Shown here in pieces: positions 25,302 through 33,870 of a stretch of 64,000 nt of DNA. The stretch is from Acidimicrobiaceae bacterium. GTDB taxonomy: Bacteria; Actinomycetota; Acidimicrobiia; Acidimicrobiales; RAAP-2. A model generated the notes under the pieces. That model was not told where the DNA came from. It saw nothing but the letters and a program-made list of their open reading frames with translations, and did not search any database. Position numbers and translations under genes: made by a program. Every line of letters begins with the position of its first letter. Within the stretch, counting starts at the first letter, position 1. The stretch is taken from NCBI GenBank assembly GCA_027306755.1, contig DAHUZE010000102.1, positions 1 to 64,000 of the forward strand. The letters run 5' to 3'.

Positions 25302-27151
25302 CCGACGTCATCGCCCCGCCTGCTGCCGGAGGCGGATCGCTCATCCCGGGCATGGGAACCGAGCACGTCGCTCATGCCCACGAGGACCACGGCCCCACGG
25401 GGCTCATGAAGTGGATCACCACCACCGACCACAAGGTGATCGGCCTCAGCTACATGATCACGGCGGTCGCCCTGTTCTACATCGCCGGCCTGCTGGCCCT
25501 GGGCATCCGGGTCCAGCTCACCACACCGGCCGGCACGTTCATCTCGTTCCAGCAGTTCAACCAGCTGTTCACGATGCACGGCAGCATCATGATGTACCTG
25601 TTTGCCGGCCCCTTCGCTTTCGGCGGCCTGGCGAACTACGTCGTCCCGCTCCAGATCGGCGCGCCGGACATGGCCTTCCCCCGACTCAACGCCCTCTCCT
25701 ACTGGCTGTTCCTGGGCGGCGCTACGACCATGCTGATGGGTTTCTTCGTGGGGGGCGGCGCCGCCGACTTCGGGTGGGTCGCCTACGCCCCGCTGTCCAC
25801 CACCACCTACACGCCGGGCCCCGGCGAGGACCTGTGGATCATGGCCCTGGTGCTCACCGGGTTCTCCGCCATCTTCACCGGCGTCAACCTGGTCGCCACC
25901 ATCTTCTACCTGCGGGCGCCCGGGATGACCATGTTCCGGATGCCGATCTTCACCTGGAACATGCTGGTGACGGGGATCCTGATCCTCATCGCCTTCCCGG
26001 TGCTCACCGCGGCCCTGGTCATGCTGTTTGCCGACCGCCACTTCGGGACCATGATCTATTCCGTCACGGGCTGTCATACGGTCACCGGCACGCCGGACGC
26101 CCATGCCTGCGGATCGGCGGTCCTCTGGCAGAACCTGTTCTGGTTCTTCGGCCATCCCGAGGTGTACATCCTCGCGCTGCCCTACTTCGGCATCGTGACC
26201 GAGATCTTCCCCGTCTTCTCCCGCAAGCCGGTGTTCGGCTACAAGGGAATGGTCTTCGCCACCATGAGCATCGCCGCCCTCTCCACGGGGGTGTGGGCCC
26301 ACCACATGTTCACGACCGGCACGGTGCTCCTGCCGTTCTTCTCGCTGATGAGCCTGCTCATCGCCGTGCCGACGGGCATCAAATTCTTCAACTGGATCGG
26401 AACCATGTGGCGGGGCCAGCTCGTCTACAAGACGCCGATGCTGATGGCCATCGGCTTCCTGTTCGCGTTCCTCATGGGCGGTGTCACCGGGGTGATGCTC
26501 GCCGCGCCGCCGATCGACTTCTTCGTCCACACAACGTACTTCGTGGTCGCCCACTTCCATCAGGTGCTCTTCGGGACGGCGGTGTTCGGCGGCTTTGCCG
26601 GCCTCTACTACTGGTATCCCAAGATGTTCGGCCGGATGTTGAACGACAGGCTGGGAAAGTGGCACTTCTGGCTGCTGTTCGTGGGCTTCTGGCTCACCTA
26701 TATGCCCCAGTACATCCTCGGCCTTCACGGCATGCCGCGGCGGGTGGCCAGCTACCCGTCGAACCTGGGCTGGCAGTCCTGGAACATCGCCTCCACGATC
26801 GGCGCCTTCATGATCGCTGCCTCGTTCATGTTCCTCCTGGCCAACTTCTGGATGTCCTGGCGCTACCCCGTGCCTGCTGGCGACAACCCGTGGGACGCCC
26901 ACACCCTGGAGTGGTTCACGACCTCCCCGCCCCCGCACCACAACTACACGCACCTGCCCACCATCCGCTCCGAGCGGCCGACGTGGGACTACAACCACCC
27001 GCAATCCCCGAACATCCGCCACGGCAGCGGGCGGACCCGGGCGGCTCCGGGGCACTCCAACGGCCACGGCCCGGGCGGCTCGGGGAACGGCGCGGCGCCG
27101 GGCCACGGCAACGGATCGGGAATGGAGCGGCGGGAAGGCCCGGTGTCATGA
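25298..27151 (+). CDS. ctaD: Cytochrome c oxidase subunit I
   Basis: This is the 617-residue catalytic subunit of an aa3 oxidase with about 12 helices. Heme a ligation is by FTMHGSIMM and by the second His of HFHQVL. The CuB and cross-linked tyrosine site is [14 protein letters not shown], whose Glu marks the A1-type D-channel. [10 protein letters not shown] carries two CuB histidines. The C-terminal 60 or so residues are unusual, rich in His, Gly, Asn and Pro. GTG 25298 overlaps the ctaC stop, and GGGAG lies upstream. Confidence 0.96.
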   Translation: MTDVIAPPAAGGGSLIPGMGTEHVAHAHEDHGPTGLMKWITTTDHKVIGLSYMITAVALFYIAGLLALGIRVQLTTPAGTFISFQQFNQLFTMHGSIMMYLFAGPFAFGGLANYVVPLQIGAPDMAFPRLNALSYWLFLGGATTMLMGFFVGGGAADFGWVAYAPLSTTTYTPGPGEDLWIMALVLTGFSAIFTGVNLVATIFYLRAPGMTMFRMPIFTWNMLVTGILILIAFPVLTAALVMLFADRHFGTMIYSVTGCHTVTGTPDAHACGSAVLWQNLFWFFGHPEVYILALPYFGIVTEIFPVFSRKPVFGYKGMVFATMSIAALSTGVWAHHMFTTGTVLLPFFSLMSLLIAVPTGIKFFNWIGTMWRGQLVYKTPMLMAIGFLFAFLMGGVTGVMLAAPPIDFFVHTTYFVVAHFHQVLFGTAVFGGFAGLYYWYPKMFGRMLNDRLGKWHFWLLFVGFWLTYMPQYILGLHGMPRRVASYPSNLGWQSWNIASTIGAFMIAASFMFLLANFWMSWRYPVPAGDNPWDAHTLEWFTTSPPPHHNYTHLPTIRSERPTWDYNHPQSPNIRHGSGRTRAAPGHSNGHGPGGSGNGAAPGHGNGSGMERREGPVS

Positions 27152-27585
27152 AGATCGAGTCCACCTTCCTCATCGGCGTCGGCATCTTCTTCGGCTGCGT
27201 CGCCCTGATCTACTGGTTCCTCAGCTACGAGGACGGCGGGTTCACCATGCTGCTCGGCACCTGCGCCCTGGGGTTCCTTCCCGGCTCGTACTACTTCTAC
27301 TGGCACCGCCGGTTCCGGGGTCACAAGTACTTCTTCTGGGGCAAGACCGAGCGGGTGGTAGGCACACGGCCCGAGGACCTGCCCGACGCCACCATTGCGG
27401 ACGGCGCCGGCGTCATCAGCTCGTTCCCCGGCTCCAGCGTGTGGCCCTTCACCCTGGGTATGGGTGCCTTCGTCCTGCTGCTGTCGTTCGTGTTCGGCGT
27501 GTGGCTGGCCATGATCGGCGGGGCGATCATCCTGAGCGCTCTCGTCGGGGTCACCGCCGAGAGCCGGCGCGGCGGCACGCACTGA
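27148..27585 (+). CDS. ctaF: Actinobacterial cytochrome c oxidase subunit IV
   Basis: This 145-residue protein has four hydrophobic segments and starts [16 protein letters not shown], which matches the CtaF subunit of actinobacterial aa3 oxidases. ATG 27148 overlaps the ctaD stop (ATGA), completing a ctaC-ctaD-ctaF unit. Its role is structural in the bcc-aa3 supercomplex. A long hairpin follows immediately. Confidence 0.9.
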   Translation: MKIESTFLIGVGIFFGCVALIYWFLSYEDGGFTMLLGTCALGFLPGSYYFYWHRRFRGHKYFFWGKTERVVGTRPEDLPDATIADGAGVISSFPGSSVWPFTLGMGAFVLLLSFVFGVWLAMIGGAIILSALVGVTAESRRGGTH

Positions 27586-27589
27586 GCGC

Positions 27590-27627
27590 CCCGCCGTTCT
27601 CCCGCCCACGGGCGGGAGAACGGCGGG
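27590..27627 (+). terminator. Perfect 17-bp hairpin after ctaF
   Basis: CCCGCCGTTCTCCCGCC (27590-27606) pairs perfectly with 27611-27627 around a CACG loop. It has no T-tract. It starts 4 bases after the ctaF stop and ends 21 bases before the next GTG. A transcription end or mRNA-stabilising structure is likely. Confidence 0.7.
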
Positions 27628-27648
27628 AACGGCACGGCCGGTCGGACC

Positions 27649-28914
27649 GTGACTACGGCGTCCGCCGACCCCTCCGCCTCGGGCGCACCCACCGGGACAG
27701 CCACGGACGGCGCCCTTGTGCTATCCGGCCGCCTGGTGCTGCTCATGTCCGTGGCCACCGGGGCGATCGTGGCCAACCTCTACTACGCCCAGCCGCTGCT
27801 CAGGCAGATCGCCCGGCAATTCCATGCCAGCCCGGGAGCCACCAGCCTGGTGGTCACCTGCACCCAGGTCGGCTACGCGGCGGCCCTGCTCCTCGTGGTG
27901 CCGCTCGGGGACATCTCCCAGCGCCGGCGGCTGGTGGTGGCCGCGTACGCGCTGGCGGTTGCCACGCTCGCCGCCTGCGCGCTGGCCCCGTCGCTGTGGC
28001 TCTTCGAGCTGGCCTCGGTCCTGACCGGGCTCGTCTCGGTGGGGGCCCAGATCATGGTGCCCTTCGCCGCCGACCTGGCCGCCCCAGCGCGCCGCGGACG
28101 GGTGGTGGCCCGGCTCATGACCGGCCTCATCAGCGGCATCCTGCTGGCCCGCATCATCTCGGGCCTCGTGGCCCAGGTGGCAGGCTGGCGGGCCATCTTC
28201 TGGGTGTCCGCCGGGCTCATGGCCCTCCTGGCCGTGGTCCTGCGGGTCGCGCTGCCTCCCGACGGTCCACGCCCCCGCGTGCCGTACCGGGAGCTCGTCG
28301 CCTCCACCCTGCGCCTGCTGGCCGAGGAGCCGCGCCTGCGGCGCCGGGCCTGGTACGGAGCGTGCGCCTTCGGGTCCTTCAGCGTGCTGTGGACGTCGCT
28401 CTCCTTTCTTTTGTCCGCGCCCCCCTACGGCTACTCGAGCTCGGTCATCGGGCTGTTCGGGCTGGCCGGGCTGGCAGGCGTGGCGGCGGCCAACCTGGCC
28501 GGCAGGATGGCCGACGGCACAGGCGCGGCCGTGTCCAGTGCGGTCACCGCGGCGCTCATCGCCGGGTCCTTCGCCCTGCTGGTGGCGGGGCGGACGTCCG
28601 TCTGGGCGCTGGTGGCCGGGATCGTGGTGCTGGACATCGGCAGCCAGGGGCTCCACATCACCAACCAGGCAGTGATCTATGCGGTGGCGCCCGAGGCCCG
28701 GAGCCGGATCAACAGCGCCTACATGACCTGCTACTTCGTTGGCGGAGCCGCGGGGTCGGTGGCGGCCGGGACCATCATGGGCACGGTGGGCTGGGACGGG
28801 GTGTGCGGCCTCGGGGCCGGGTTCGGCGTGCTGGCCCTCGCCATCACGCTGGTGGACCGGTGGAGGCCGCCTGCGCCACGGCGGCCGCCACCTGGTCCAC
28901 GAAGCGATCGGTGA
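27649..28914 (+). CDS. MFS transporter (sugar/drug efflux type, 12 helices)
   Basis: This 421-residue major-facilitator protein has about 12 transmembrane segments. The loop 2-3 motif appears as VPLGDISQRRRLVV. The beginning NLYYAQPLLRQIAR is typical of DHA1-like efflux proteins often annotated as inner-membrane drug or arabinose exporters. GTG 27649 has no obvious ribosome-binding site, and the gene begins 21 bases after the hairpin. The last 71 bases overlap the convergent TetR gene. Confidence 0.85.
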   Translation: MTTASADPSASGAPTGTATDGALVLSGRLVLLMSVATGAIVANLYYAQPLLRQIARQFHASPGATSLVVTCTQVGYAAALLLVVPLGDISQRRRLVVAAYALAVATLAACALAPSLWLFELASVLTGLVSVGAQIMVPFAADLAAPARRGRVVARLMTGLISGILLARIISGLVAQVAGWRAIFWVSAGLMALLAVVLRVALPPDGPRPRVPYRELVASTLRLLAEEPRLRRRAWYGACAFGSFSVLWTSLSFLLSAPPYGYSSSVIGLFGLAGLAGVAAANLAGRMADGTGAAVSSAVTAALIAGSFALLVAGRTSVWALVAGIVVLDIGSQGLHITNQAVIYAVAPEARSRINSAYMTCYFVGGAAGSVAAGTIMGTVGWDGVCGLGAGFGVLALAITLVDRWRPPAPRRPPPGPRSDR

Positions 28915-29515
28915 GCGGGCGGTGCCCGTGGAGCAGACGGTGGTAGGCGGGGCCGTAGAGCAGGTCCAGGAGCACCTCGGCGTCCACATCGGGTGAGAGC
29001 TCGCCCCTGGCGTCGGCGCGCTCGAGGATCTGGTGGTGCCTGTGCCGCACCGGCTCGACGAACCGGTCTCGCCAGGCGCCGGCCAGCTCGGGGTCGCGCT
29101 GGACCTCGGCGATCAGGCCCCGGAGGGTCCGGGCGGTCGTGGGGCGGCGGACGGCGCGCACCCAGCCCCGCAGCGCCGCCCGCAGGTCCCCGGCCAGCGA
29201 CCCGGTGTCGACTTCGGGCTGGCGCCCGACGAAGTCGACCATGAACGCGTCGAAGGCCAGGGTGCCCTTGGAGGGCCACCGCCGGTAGACGGACGCTTTG
29301 GACACGTGGGCGCGGGCAGCCACGTCGTCCATGGTCATGTCGCCCAGCGACCCCTCCTCCAGCAGGGCCAGTGCGGCATCCAGGATGGCCTCGTCGGTGC
29401 GCTCGCTCATCGGCCGGCCGCGGGACGACGACCCGCGGGACGACGGGTCGGCCGACGACGAGCCGGCCCCGCCGGCGCGCCGGGGGCCACGGGACGGAAT
29501 ATCGGTGGCCGCCAT
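28844..29515 (-). CDS. TetR-family transcriptional regulator
   Basis: This 223-residue repressor has the helix-turn-helix in residues 36-85: TDEAILDAALALLEEGS, MTMDDVAARAHVSKASVYRRW and SKGTLAFDAF. The C-terminal domain resembles the TetR_C group with an EVQRDPELAGAWRDRFVEP segment. The first 35 residues are Ser/Arg-rich low complexity. ATG 29515 has TAGGGT eight bases upstream and no Shine-Dalgarno sequence. It is divergent from a DHA2 efflux gene and convergent with another MFS gene, so it probably controls one or both. Confidence 0.88.
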   Translation of the reverse strand: MAATDIPSRGPRRAGGAGSSSADPSSRGSSSRGRPMSERTDEAILDAALALLEEGSLGDMTMDDVAARAHVSKASVYRRWPSKGTLAFDAFMVDFVGRQPEVDTGSLAGDLRAALRGWVRAVRRPTTARTLRGLIAEVQRDPELAGAWRDRFVEPVRHRHHQILERADARGELSPDVDAEVLLDLLYGPAYHRLLHGHRPLTDRFVDQVAAAVAQAASTGPPA

Positions 29516-29523
29516 CGGGTTGC

Positions 29524-29529
29524 ACCCTA
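29524..29529 (-). promoter_or_regulatory. Candidate -10 (TAGGGT) for the TetR gene
   Basis: TAGGGT ends eight bases before ATG 29515. The operator-like dyad at 29544-29562 lies just upstream, covering the expected -35 area. Confidence 0.45.
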
Positions 29530-29543
29530 GTGCGCCGGACCAT

Positions 29544-29562
29544 ACGAAACTGAACGTTTCGT
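29544..29562. promoter_or_regulatory. Operator-like dyad between TetR and DHA2 efflux genes
   Basis: ACGAAAC and GTTTCGT form a perfect 7-bp inverted repeat around TGAAC, with a further TTTCGTT copy beside it. The AT-rich block is conspicuous in this GC-rich DNA and lies between two divergent genes, the usual place for a TetR operator. Confidence 0.6.
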
Positions 29563-29623
29563 TTCGTTATGAGGCCTCTGATCGGAGACCCGCCCGGCGG
29601 TCGAGTGCGCAGGAGGCGTCACC

Positions 29624-31252
29624 ATGCGGCAGGCGAGGCTGGTAGGGGGCACGACGGGACCGGTGTCCCGGACCGTGTCGGGCACGTGGCGGCCCGCCGC
29701 GGACCGGGGGGATGAGCGCTCGGGCGAAAGGACGGCGGCTCTTGCGTCCTCCCGCCCCCACCTGCTTCCCGCGCCGCCGTTCCGGGCGCCCCACCCACCG
29801 GCGGCTCGGCCCGGTGCGCTGCCCCCCCGTGCGCTGCGCCCGGCGCTCGGTCTGGGCCTCCTGCTCGCTGCGGCCTTCATGGTCGTCTTGGACTTCAGCA
29901 TCGTGAACGTGGCCATGGCCTCGATCGAGCGGGAGCTCCACGTATCGGCCACCGGCGCCCAGTGGGTGATCACCGCCTATGCCATCACCTTCGGCGGCCT
30001 CCTGGTCCTCGGCGGGCGGATCGGCGACCTCTTCGGACGCCGGCGCATGTTCGTGGTCGGCTTGGTGCTCTTCTCCCTGGCGTCGTTGGCGGGCGGCCTG
30101 GCCAGCGACATCGGCGTGCTGGTGGCGGCCCGGGCCGTCCAGGGCGTCGGGGCGGCCGTCGTGGCCCCCGCCGCGCTCTCCCTCATCACCACCAGCGTGC
30201 CCGAGGGCCCGGCGCGCACCCGGGCGCTCGGCATGTATGGGGCCACGGCGTCCATCGGGTTCGTGGCCGGGCTGGTGCTTGGGGGCGCCCTGGTCCAGGC
30301 CGTCGACTGGCGAGCCGTGCTGTGGGTGAACGTGCCGATCGGCCTGGCTGCCGCGTTCCTTGCTCCGCTGTGGATCCCGGCCCCGCATGCCGAGGCGCGG
30401 CGGCGGCTGGACGTGGCGGGCGCCGTGCTCGTGACCGGGGGCATCGCCGCCGCCGTGTACACCGTGTCCGAGGGGCCGGCCCGGGGATGGCTCTCCACCC
30501 AGACCATGGCCGCGTCCGCCCTCACCGTGGTGTTGGTTGCCGGTTTCGTGGCCGTGGAGCGGCGCCACCCGATCCCGCTGGTCCGCCTGGGAATCCTGCG
30601 GGAACGCGGCATCGGGGCGGCCAACGTCTACATGGCCATGGTGGGCGCCTGGAGCGCCGGTGAGCTCCTGGTGGTGCCGCTCTACCTGCAGCAGACCCTG
30701 CACTACTCGCCGCTGCTGGCCGGGCTGGCCATGGCCCCCCAAGGCGTGGTCGGCTTCCTCGGCGCCAGCTCGGGCGCCGGCGTCGCTCGCCGGGCCGGTC
30801 TGCGCACCGTGCTGGTGGTGGCCGGGGTGTCTGCGGCCGCGGGCCTCTTCCTCCTGGGTGCCTTCTTGGAGACCCAGCGCTACCCGCTGCTGCTCCTGGG
30901 CTTCTTGGCCACCGGGTACGGCACGGCCACCGGCGCCTTCGGAGCCACCGTGGCGGCCACCCAGGGCGTCGCCGACGGGGAGCAGGGCCTGGCCGGCGGC
31001 CTCATCAACATGTCCCGCCAGATCGGCGCGGCCATCGGCGTGGCGGTGGCCGCTGCCGTCCTCGGCACGACCGCCTCAGGAGGCGCCGTCGGCCCGGACC
31101 GCACCGGCCTGGTCCTGACCGCGGCGGCTGCCGTTGTGGCGACGCTGGCAGCTGCCGGCGGAAGGGGACGCCGGCGAGCCACGGCGGAGGCGGCGCGCGG
31201 CGGGCGGCCGTGCGTCAGCGCGAGACGCGACGGATGCCCGGTTCCGGGGTGA
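29624..31252 (+). CDS. DHA2-family (EmrB/QacA) MFS efflux transporter
   Basis: This 542-residue, 14-helix drug:H+ antiporter has the family start FMVVLDFSIVNVAMASIE, the loop motif GGRIGDLFGRRRMF and the motif C region GATASIGFVAGLVLGG. The N-terminal 75 residues before the first helix are Pro/Arg/Ala-rich. AGGAGG lies seven bases before ATG 29624. It is probably repressed by the divergent TetR through the dyad at 29544-29562. The 3' end overlaps qcrB by 38 bases on the other strand. Confidence 0.9.
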   Translation: MRQARLVGGTTGPVSRTVSGTWRPAADRGDERSGERTAALASSRPHLLPAPPFRAPHPPAARPGALPPRALRPALGLGLLLAAAFMVVLDFSIVNVAMASIERELHVSATGAQWVITAYAITFGGLLVLGGRIGDLFGRRRMFVVGLVLFSLASLAGGLASDIGVLVAARAVQGVGAAVVAPAALSLITTSVPEGPARTRALGMYGATASIGFVAGLVLGGALVQAVDWRAVLWVNVPIGLAAAFLAPLWIPAPHAEARRRLDVAGAVLVTGGIAAAVYTVSEGPARGWLSTQTMAASALTVVLVAGFVAVERRHPIPLVRLGILRERGIGAANVYMAMVGAWSAGELLVVPLYLQQTLHYSPLLAGLAMAPQGVVGFLGASSGAGVARRAGLRTVLVVAGVSAAAGLFLLGAFLETQRYPLLLLGFLATGYGTATGAFGATVAATQGVADGEQGLAGGLINMSRQIGAAIGVAVAAAVLGTTASGGAVGPDRTGLVLTAAAAVVATLAAAGGRGRRRATAEAARGGRPCVSARRDGCPVPG

Positions 31253-32774
31253 CGACCGTGGCCGCCGGCTCGGGCTCCAGGTCGATGCGGACCGGCACCG
31301 GCTCGGGTGCCAGCTCCACGTGGACGTCGCCCGGCCGGGGCGCGGCCTGTACCGCTACGTACTCTCCGTCGGCCGTGCGGGACACCACCATGGCCCGCTT
31401 GCGCTGCACCGCACCGGGAAGGTGCTGGAGCTCGATGCAGATCCGCCAGGTGATCAGCCCCGTCACGATGGGCACGAGGATGACGGCGATGCGGAAGAAC
31501 CACAGCACCGAGTTCAGCGAGACGTTGAAGTAGCTGGCCAGGACATCGGTGGAGCTGGCGGCAAACACCGTGAAGAGCAGCGAGAGCATGGCCGCCCCGG
31601 CGGCGGTGCGCTTGGGCCGGTCCCGCGGGCGGTCCAGCAGGTTGTGGAGCGCGTAGTCCTTGGTGAACTTGCGCTCCAGGCCCGGCCACGCACCGCACAG
31701 GGTGAAGACCAGCCCGGGGAAGACCAACGCAGGGAGCACCACCTCCCAAGGGATGGTGTGCCCCCAGGCCGTCCACTCCCACGACGGCATGATGCGGAGC
31801 GCACCGTCCAGGAAGCCCATGTACCAGTCCGGCTGCACGGCGTAGGAGATCTTGGGCGGCTGGTAGGGGCCGAACTGCCAGATGGGGTTGATCTGGGCCC
31901 AGCCCCCCAACGCGCCGGTGATGCCGGTGACCATCAGCAGGAATCCGGTGGTCTTGGCCATGAAGGTGGGGTACATGGGCGACCCGACCACGTTGTCCTC
32001 GGTCCGCCCCCTGCCGGGGAACTGCGTGTGCTTCTGGCGGACCAAGAGGCCGAGATGCGCCCCGATCAGCCCCATGATGACGAGGGGGAGGATCAGCACG
32101 TGGATGATGTAGAACCGCTCGAGGATGACCGTCCCCGGGTAGGCGCCGCCGAAGAGGAAGGAGCCCAGGTAGCTCCCGACGAACGGGATGGACAGCAGGA
32201 TCGAGTAGGCGATCCGGATGCCGGTGCCCGAGATCAGGTCGTCGGGGAGGGAGTAGCCCAAGAAGCCGTTGAGGATGGCCAGGCTGAGCAGGGCGATCCC
32301 GATGGTCCAGTTGAGCTCCCGGGGCTTGCGGAAGGCGCCGGTGAAGAAGATCCGGGCCATGTGCACGACGATGGAGCCGATGAAGATGTCGGCCGCCCAG
32401 TGGTGCATCTGTCGCATGAGCAGGCCGGCCCGAACTGAGAACGACAGTGTGATCGACGAGCGGTACGCCTCGGACATCTTCTGCCCGTCCAGCGGCTTGT
32501 AGACGCCGTGGTACACGACGATGGTGGCCGAAGGCACGTAGTACAGGGTGAGGAAGACCCCCGTCGCCAGCAGCACCACGAAGGAGTAGAGGGCGATCTC
32601 GCCCAGCATGAACGACCAGTGGTCGGGGAAGATCTTGTCCAGGAAGACGCGCCCGCCCTTGGCGATGCCCACCCGGTCGTCGAGCTCGTCCACCAGCCGC
32701 TGGACGCGCCCGAACGGCCCCTGGGCCCGCTGGGCTTCCCGGCGCGTTCTCGGCCTGCGCTGCGTCATCGCCAT
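31215..32774 (-). CDS. qcrB: Cytochrome bc complex cytochrome b subunit
   Basis: This 519-residue cytochrome b of the menaquinol:cytochrome c oxidoreductase carries two b hemes. Heme ligands lie in QMHHWAADIFIGSIVVHMAR and in HVLILPLVIMGLIGAHLGL. The Qo-site motif is PDWYMGF, the form common in actinobacteria in place of PEWY. About nine helices are followed by a C-terminal cytoplasmic tail of about 60 residues. It lies 40 bases after qcrA on the same strand. Confidence 0.95.
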   Translation of the reverse strand: MAMTQRRPRTRREAQRAQGPFGRVQRLVDELDDRVGIAKGGRVFLDKIFPDHWSFMLGEIALYSFVVLLATGVFLTLYYVPSATIVVYHGVYKPLDGQKMSEAYRSSITLSFSVRAGLLMRQMHHWAADIFIGSIVVHMARIFFTGAFRKPRELNWTIGIALLSLAILNGFLGYSLPDDLISGTGIRIAYSILLSIPFVGSYLGSFLFGGAYPGTVILERFYIIHVLILPLVIMGLIGAHLGLLVRQKHTQFPGRGRTEDNVVGSPMYPTFMAKTTGFLLMVTGITGALGGWAQINPIWQFGPYQPPKISYAVQPDWYMGFLDGALRIMPSWEWTAWGHTIPWEVVLPALVFPGLVFTLCGAWPGLERKFTKDYALHNLLDRPRDRPKRTAAGAAMLSLLFTVFAASSTDVLASYFNVSLNSVLWFFRIAVILVPIVTGLITWRICIELQHLPGAVQRKRAMVVSRTADGEYVAVQAAPRPGDVHVELAPEPVPVRIDLEPEPAATVVTPEPGIRRVSR

Positions 32775-32814
32775 GACGTCGCAACCGTCCCCTCGTCCGC
32801 GGGGTAAGGCCGCC

Positions 32815-33870
32815 TCATGTGGCGCTCGCCTTCCCGTTGCCTTGTGTGGTCCGCTCCCAGAACCCCGGGCCGACGGGCTGGTCGTAGCCGGCGCGAGCCC
32901 GCAGGTACCCTGTGCCGTCGAAGTAGATGGGCAGCTGGGGAAGGGGGCGGGGAGCGGGGCCGAACTGGGGGAACGCCCCGTCGCGCACGTTGAACATGGA
33001 CTGGTGGCACGGGCACACCAGCAGCTCGAGCTCCTGCTCGTAGAGCCCGACCGGGCAGCCCAGGTGCGTGCACACCTTGGAATAGGCGACGTAGCCGTCC
33101 GGCGCCCAGTCTGTGCGTCCCTTCATCGTCACCAGCGGCGTGGACTGGACCCGGACGAGGACCGTCTGGTCCACCGCTTCCTTTGTCGCTGTCGTTTCGG
33201 TGCCCTTGGGGAACACCGTGAGCAGGCCGCCAACCTGCATGTCTGTGCGGTGGACGGGTTTGCCTGTGGCATCCACCAGCAGGGAGCCCTTCTTCCAGTT
33301 GGTCCGGAACAGGCTGGAGCCCGGCTTCGGGCCGAGTGAGCGCAGCAGGGGGAACACGGCAACGATGCCGAAGATCCCCATGCCCGTGGCCAGCAGGCCG
33401 CCCAGCATCTTGCGCCGCTTGACGACGACGCCGGTCCGCTCGACCAGGGCGGCCGCCATGGCCTCGCGGTCCCGCTTGCTCGAGGCAAGCGGGTGGCGTG
33501 CCTCCACGAAGGGTCCCTGGGGCATGAGGTACTTGCCCCAGGCGGTCAGCCCGAAGCCGAGGCAGAACAGGCCCACGGCGAGCGAGGCCGCCAGCACCTG
33601 CGTGTCGGCGTTCTCCACGTAGGCGGCGCCAAAGGCGCACACGCCCAGGATGCCCAGCACGAAGAACAGGGCGACGATGCCCTCGACCCGGCGCGGGTAC
33701 CGGGCGGCGTCCTGGAGGTGCGGGTCGTCCATCGAGGCCACGGGCAGCACGCCCGTGGGGCGCTCGCCGTCCCCGGCGGCGTGCCCGTCGGTGGCCAGGG
33801 CGCCGGGGTCCCCGGCGCCGAGCGAGTCCTCCGGCGTCATGCTGCCTGCCCCTCCCTCGTCGGCGCTCAC
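32815..33870 (-). CDS. qcrA: Rieske iron-sulfur subunit of the cytochrome bc complex
   Basis: This 351-residue subunit has three membrane segments, as actinobacterial QcrA does, with KRRKMLGG before the third one acting as a Tat-like signal. The 2Fe-2S cluster is bound by CTHLGC and CPCHQSMF. It moves electrons from quinol to the diheme QcrC. ATG 33870 overlaps the qcrC stop (ATGA). The first 55 residues are an acidic Gly-rich cytoplasmic tail. Confidence 0.95.
   Translation of the reverse strand: MSADEGGAGSMTPEDSLGAGDPGALATDGHAAGDGERPTGVLPVASMDDPHLQDAARYPRRVEGIVALFFVLGILGVCAFGAAYVENADTQVLAASLAVGLFCLGFGLTAWGKYLMPQGPFVEARHPLASSKRDREAMAAALVERTGVVVKRRKMLGGLLATGMGIFGIVAVFPLLRSLGPKPGSSLFRTNWKKGSLLVDATGKPVHRTDMQVGGLLTVFPKGTETTATKEAVDQTVLVRVQSTPLVTMKGRTDWAPDGYVAYSKVCTHLGCPVGLYEQELELLVCPCHQSMFNVRDGAFPQFGPAPRPLPQLPIYFDGTGYLRARAGYDQPVGPGFWERTTQGNGKASAT

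Noticed and set aside
27649-31252. Efflux/TetR cassette as a mobile genetic island
   Set aside because: No transposase, integrase, terminal repeats or tRNA target, and the base composition looks like the flanks.
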